Source of the DNA: Variovorax paradoxus
Lineage (GTDB): Bacteria > Pseudomonadota > Gammaproteobacteria > Burkholderiales > Burkholderiaceae_C
DNA: 36,451 nt
NCBI RefSeq assembly: GCF_018614915.1
Contig: NZ_JAGGNU010000026.1
Location: forward strand, 1-36,451
Direction: 5' to 3'
Shown: positions 30,439-36,451 of the stretch, in pieces
Numbering within the stretch: the stretch's first letter is position 1
How the letters are laid out: each line of letters opens with the position of its first letter
Program-made: the position numbers and the translations under genes
The notes under the pieces: generated by a model
What the model was told of the DNA's origin: nothing
Seen by the model: the letters and a program-made list of their open reading frames with translations, nothing else
Database searches by the model: none

Positions 30439-31722
30439 CTATTGCTGCAGCCGCAGCAGCTTGCCGTTGGCGCTGTCGGTCAAGAGGTAGAGCCAGCCGT
30501 CCGGCCCTTGCCGGACATCGCGGATGCGCTCGCTGCGGTCGGCCAGAAGCCGCTCGCGCCCGGTCACCGTGTTGCCGTTGAGCGAGAGCCGCCACAGCGC
30601 CGTGCCCGCGAGTGCGCCGACAAAGAGGCTGCCCTTCCAGTCGGGCAACGCATCGCCGGTATAGAAGGCCATGCCGCTGGGCGCGATCGAGGACTTGGCG
30701 GTGCCTGGCGCCCACGCCGAGCCGTCGATCTTTTCCCAGTAGGCCAGCGGCTGCTCCATGCCGGCCTTGGCCGTGCCTTCGCCGACCTGCGTGAGGGTGC
30801 CGTATTCCTGGCCGTAGCTGATGACGGGCCAGCCGTAGTTCCTGCCGGGCAGCGAGAGATTGACTTCGTCGCCGCCCTGCGGGCCATGCTCGTTGACCCA
30901 CAAGTCGCCGGTCGCCGGATGCAGCGCCGCACCCTGCACATTGCGGTGGCCGTAGCTCCAGATGTGCGGCTGCGCACCAACCACGCCGAAGTCGGGATTG
31001 CCCGGCGCCGGCGCGCCGTCGGTGGTGATGCGCACCACCTTGCCGTGCCCGCGCGTCAGGTCCTGTGCGAAGCCGCGCTGGTCGTTGTTCAGGCGCTCGC
31101 CGAGGGTCACGAAGAGATGCCCGTTGCGATCGAACACCAGGCGCGAGCCAAAGTGCGAACTGCTCTGCGCCCTCGGCAATTGCCTGTAGATGACGACCAG
31201 ATTGCCCAGGCTGCGACCGGCGACGTCGAGTTCCGCGCGCGCGACCGCGGTGCTGTTGAGGCTGGCATTGGACGCATCGCGTTCTGCATAGCTGAAGTAG
31301 ATGCGCCGGTTGCTCGCGAAGGCCGGATCGACCGCGACATCGAGCAAGCCGCCCTGCCCGACCGCCTCGACCGCCGGAACGCCGCTGACCTGGTCGGCCC
31401 CGGCATTGACCGGCGTGCCGTCCGCATTGCGCAGCCGGATCTGGCCACCGCGCTGCGTCACGAGCAGCTTGCCGTCGGGCAGAAAGGCGAGTCCCCAGGG
31501 ATTGCTGAAGCCGGACGCCAGCTCGGTCACCTTGACCACCATCGGCGAAGCCGGTGGCGCCGGAGCCGGCGGATTGGCTGCAGGCGGCGCCGGCGCGGGT
31601 GCCGGCGCGGCCGTGCCGTTCACCCCGAAAGCGCCGATGGCGACGCTGCCGCCGCCACCCCCGCCCCCGCATCCCGCGAGAAGCGCCATCGAAGCCGCCA
31701 GGTACCGAATCGCTGCAGCCAT
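30439..31722 (-). CDS. PQQ-dependent sugar dehydrogenase, lipoprotein
   Basis: 427-aa soluble-type glucose/sorbosone dehydrogenase of the YliI (Asd)/GdhB beta-propeller family, oxidising aldose sugars with PQQ. The N-terminus ALLAGCGGGGGGG is a lipobox plus glycine linker, so it is probably a membrane-tethered periplasmic lipoprotein. Propeller motifs include GFSNPWGLAFLPDGKLLVTQRGGQIRL, the catalytic/PQQ region SQSSSHFGSRLVFDRNGHLFV (Ser-His-Phe-Gly) and GHRNVQGAALHPATGDLWVNEHGPQGGDE, followed by GRNYGWPVISYGQEY. A proline/alanine-rich linker (about 38-60) separates the lipid anchor from the propeller. It is downstream of ettA but separated by 75 bp; substrate specificity is not clear. Confidence 0.88.
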   Translation of the reverse strand: MAAAIRYLAASMALLAGCGGGGGGGSVAIGAFGVNGTAAPAPAPAPPAANPPAPAPPASPMVVKVTELASGFSNPWGLAFLPDGKLLVTQRGGQIRLRNADGTPVNAGADQVSGVPAVEAVGQGGLLDVAVDPAFASNRRIYFSYAERDASNASLNSTAVARAELDVAGRSLGNLVVIYRQLPRAQSSSHFGSRLVFDRNGHLFVTLGERLNNDQRGFAQDLTRGHGKVVRITTDGAPAPGNPDFGVVGAQPHIWSYGHRNVQGAALHPATGDLWVNEHGPQGGDEVNLSLPGRNYGWPVISYGQEYGTLTQVGEGTAKAGMEQPLAYWEKIDGSAWAPGTAKSSIAPSGMAFYTGDALPDWKGSLFVGALAGTALWRLSLNGNTVTGRERLLADRSERIRDVRQGPDGWLYLLTDSANGKLLRLQQ

Positions 31723-31797
31723 GTCCGCTCCTAATGGCGCCCGGAGCGCCCATCTGGAAGCGGAAGTTTGCCTTGGTTGCGGCGGCTCAGCGCACTG

Positions 31798-33459
<1,662 letters not shown>

Positions 33460-33670
33460 GTCTATCTCTGTTGGGTGATGGGGACTGCTCGGGGTGATCG
33501 GGAAACCTGGCATCGACCTTGCGCGAGGATCGATGGCGAATCTGCCTTGCATGGGCAGGCGCTTGCTGCTGCAGCGCGATTTCCGACCGGGGTTTGCTGC
33601 CAAGTCTAACGCAGGCCCTTCGATCCGTTGAACGAAGGGCTTCGGCGCTGCTATTCTTCAAACCACTTCC

Positions 33671-34921
33671 ATGAGCGCACCGCCCCTCCCAGACGCCTTC
33701 GAACAGGCCAAGCGCTTGTTTCTCGAGGGATTGAGCGCCTTCGAAGCAGGCTGCTTCGAAGTCGCCGAGCAGCACTTTCTGTCCTCGCTCGCCCTGCTTC
33801 CCGGACGCGTGGCGACCCTGATCAATCTCGCGGCCACGCAGCTGAAGCTTTCGCGCCCGCAGGATGCCCTCGCGGCAGCCGAGCAGGTGCTGGCGATCGA
33901 GACCGACAACGCCGATGCCTGGTTTCACAAGGCCTGCGCGCTCGGGCAATTGAACCGACACCCGGAAGCCCTGGCCGGCTACGAGAAGGTGCTGCAACTC
34001 GGCACTCTCCCTGCTGCCGAGCCATGGTTTCGCCACGGCCAGACCCTGCAGGCGCTGGAGCAGCCCGCGCGGGCGCTCGCCTCCTACGATCGGGCGTTGG
34101 CCGCCGACCCCTCCCTCGCGCAGGCGTGGAGCAATCGCGGCAGCATCCTGCGCGAGATGAAGCGCAACCAGGAAGCCGCCGCCGCCTTCGTGCAGGCGAT
34201 GGCGCATGGCGCCGACCCCGAACTGCACCAGTACTACCTCGCGTCTGTGTCCGATGAGCCGGTTCCGGCGACGGCGCCCAGCCACTACGTCGAGACCTTG
34301 TTCGACGACTACGCCGAGCAGTTCGATGCCCACCTGGTCGGCACGCTCGGCTACCGGGCGCACGACACGCTGGCCAGGCATCTCGCCGGACTCGGGCGCG
34401 GCCTGTTCCGTTCAGGGCTCGATCTCGGCTGCGGCACGGGCCTCTGCGCGCCCTTGCTGAAGCCGATGGCGCAGCGGCTGACCGGCGTCGACCTGTCGCG
34501 GCAAATGATGGACAAGGCGCAGGCTCTCGGGCTCTACGACCGCCTCGTGCATGCGGACATCGTCGACCACCTGCGAAGCACCGGCGAACACTACGACCTC
34601 ATCACCGCCGCCGATGTTTTCATCTACGTCGGCGAGTTGGCCCCGGTGTTCGCAGCGCTCGACAAGGTGATGGACGCAGACGGGATCTTCTGCTTCTCGG
34701 CCGAATGCGCTGCCGACGAGCGCGCCGACTTCGAGTTGCTGCCGAGTCTGCGCTACGCCCATTCGGAACGCTACCTCCGCGGCCTGGCCGCGCAGCACGG
34801 CTTCGATGTCGTGCAGTTGATTCGCGCGCCGATACGCGAAGACCAGCGCGAGACGATCCAGGGCATGTTCGTCTATCTGGTCCGAGCAAGCAGCGGGCAA
34901 ACCCGACTCATGCGACAATAG
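33671..34921 (+). CDS. TPR-domain SAM-dependent methyltransferase
   Basis: 416-aa fusion of tetratricopeptide repeats (about residues 10-185, e.g. AEQHFLSSLALLPGRVATLINLAATQLK, with repeating A-x8-G/A pattern) and a class I methyltransferase (about 210-410). The SAM motif is LDLGCGTGLCAPLL, followed by LTGVDLSRQMMDKAQ and YDLITAADVFIYVGEL. Such TPR-methyltransferases occur widely in proteobacteria, and a protein or a lipid-linked target is presumed but not established. The ATG at 33671 is divergent from ettA, with about 210 bp between the starts that hold both promoters. It ends 180 bp before the RhlE gene. Confidence 0.88.
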   Translation: MSAPPLPDAFEQAKRLFLEGLSAFEAGCFEVAEQHFLSSLALLPGRVATLINLAATQLKLSRPQDALAAAEQVLAIETDNADAWFHKACALGQLNRHPEALAGYEKVLQLGTLPAAEPWFRHGQTLQALEQPARALASYDRALAADPSLAQAWSNRGSILREMKRNQEAAAAFVQAMAHGADPELHQYYLASVSDEPVPATAPSHYVETLFDDYAEQFDAHLVGTLGYRAHDTLARHLAGLGRGLFRSGLDLGCGTGLCAPLLKPMAQRLTGVDLSRQMMDKAQALGLYDRLVHADIVDHLRSTGEHYDLITAADVFIYVGELAPVFAALDKVMDADGIFCFSAECAADERADFELLPSLRYAHSERYLRGLAAQHGFDVVQLIRAPIREDQRETIQGMFVYLVRASSGQTRLMRQ

Positions 34922-35073
34922 CGACCGTTGCCGGGTCCAGTTGCCCGCAACACCGGCTCTCTGCCGGGGACAAAGAAGGCCCGCTCAGGGTTTTCCGGCT
35001 CCCACTCCTGACCCTCATCTGCCCCTACTGGCCCGACGTCATCGACAAGACGCCTGGGCGGGCTGATACCACT

Positions 35074-35089
35074 GCGCCGTGTAAGGCGC
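35074..35089 (+). promoter_or_regulatory. Short hairpin in the rhlE leader
   Basis: GCGCC (35074-35078) and GGCGC (35085-35089) with loop GTGTAA lie 12-28 bases before the RhlE start. The stem is close enough to shield the initiation region. A weaker CCGG/CCGG stem lies further upstream in the 180-bp gap, in which I see no gene. Confidence 0.2.
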
Positions 35090-35101
35090 TTGTTGAACTC
35101 A

Positions 35102-36451
<1,350 letters not shown>

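Overview
The window looks like chromosomal DNA of a high-GC betaproteobacterium of the Comamonadaceae, most likely Variovorax or a close relative. This is inferred from gene content, protein style and a typical Comamonadaceae-like GC-rich interspersed repeat at about 18.07-18.17 kb; no marker gene proves it. Coding density is high and no gene-free stretch exceeds 300 bases. The largest gaps are 28785-29061, 21356-21569, 33460-33670 and 34922-35101. I see no rRNA, tRNA, CRISPR array, IS element or replication origin. || Layout. 1-2.5 kb: MFS exporter (-), RluA-family pseudouridine synthase (+), universal stress protein (-). 2.5-5.9 kb: a leftward operon for ergothioneine synthesis (egtB, egtD), followed by a DUF427 gene and a 2OG-Fe dioxygenase gene. 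6.0-11.5 kb (+): type II NADH dehydrogenase, an arginase-fold protein lacking the usual His ligands, an AAC(6')-Ib-like acetyltransferase, VOC protein, thioesterase, 4-TM protein, a ypeA-like GNAT gene broken by an in-frame TAG, RidA and an LprI-like secreted protein. 11.5-13.8 kb: acyl-CoA synthetase (-) and OsmC (+). 13.8-17.4 kb (+): a GntR/FadR-type regulator translationally coupled to a polar amino-acid ABC importer (binding protein, two permeases, ATPase), with a perfect 13-bp inverted repeat just before the regulator start. 17.5-21.4 kb: DUF1439 protein, lipoprotein GDPD whose N-terminus is built from a REP-like repeat, a MerR regulator divergent from a short CDF metal exporter, and a P1-family peptidase. 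|| 21.4-28.9 kb is the accessory region. All genes read leftward and base composition drops sharply (about 38-40% GC in sampled 60-base stretches at 26.7 and 27.0 kb, against 78% at 29.2 kb). In transcription order it holds a double-glycine-leader peptide precursor (colicin V-like leader ending LLLVSGG), two paralogous membrane/periplasmic ClpP-fold proteins, an overlapping 38-codon cationic membrane peptide ORF, a terminator, a small zinc-ribbon protein, an HlyD-type adaptor, a C39-peptidase ABC exporter, a minimal LuxR-type HTH protein, a 2-TM protein and a GNAT acetyltransferase. I read this as a bacteriocin/microcin-type secretion cluster with unfamiliar accessory proteins. Both exporter genes carry a single-base frameshift, so the cluster is decaying, phase-variable or mis-sequenced. 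|| 29-36.5 kb returns to core-like genes: a membrane-anchored TAXI solute-binding protein (+), a PQQ-dependent sugar dehydrogenase lipoprotein (-), EttA (-), a TPR-methyltransferase (+) and the start of an RhlE-type DEAD-box helicase (+) that runs off the window in a Gly/Ser repeat.
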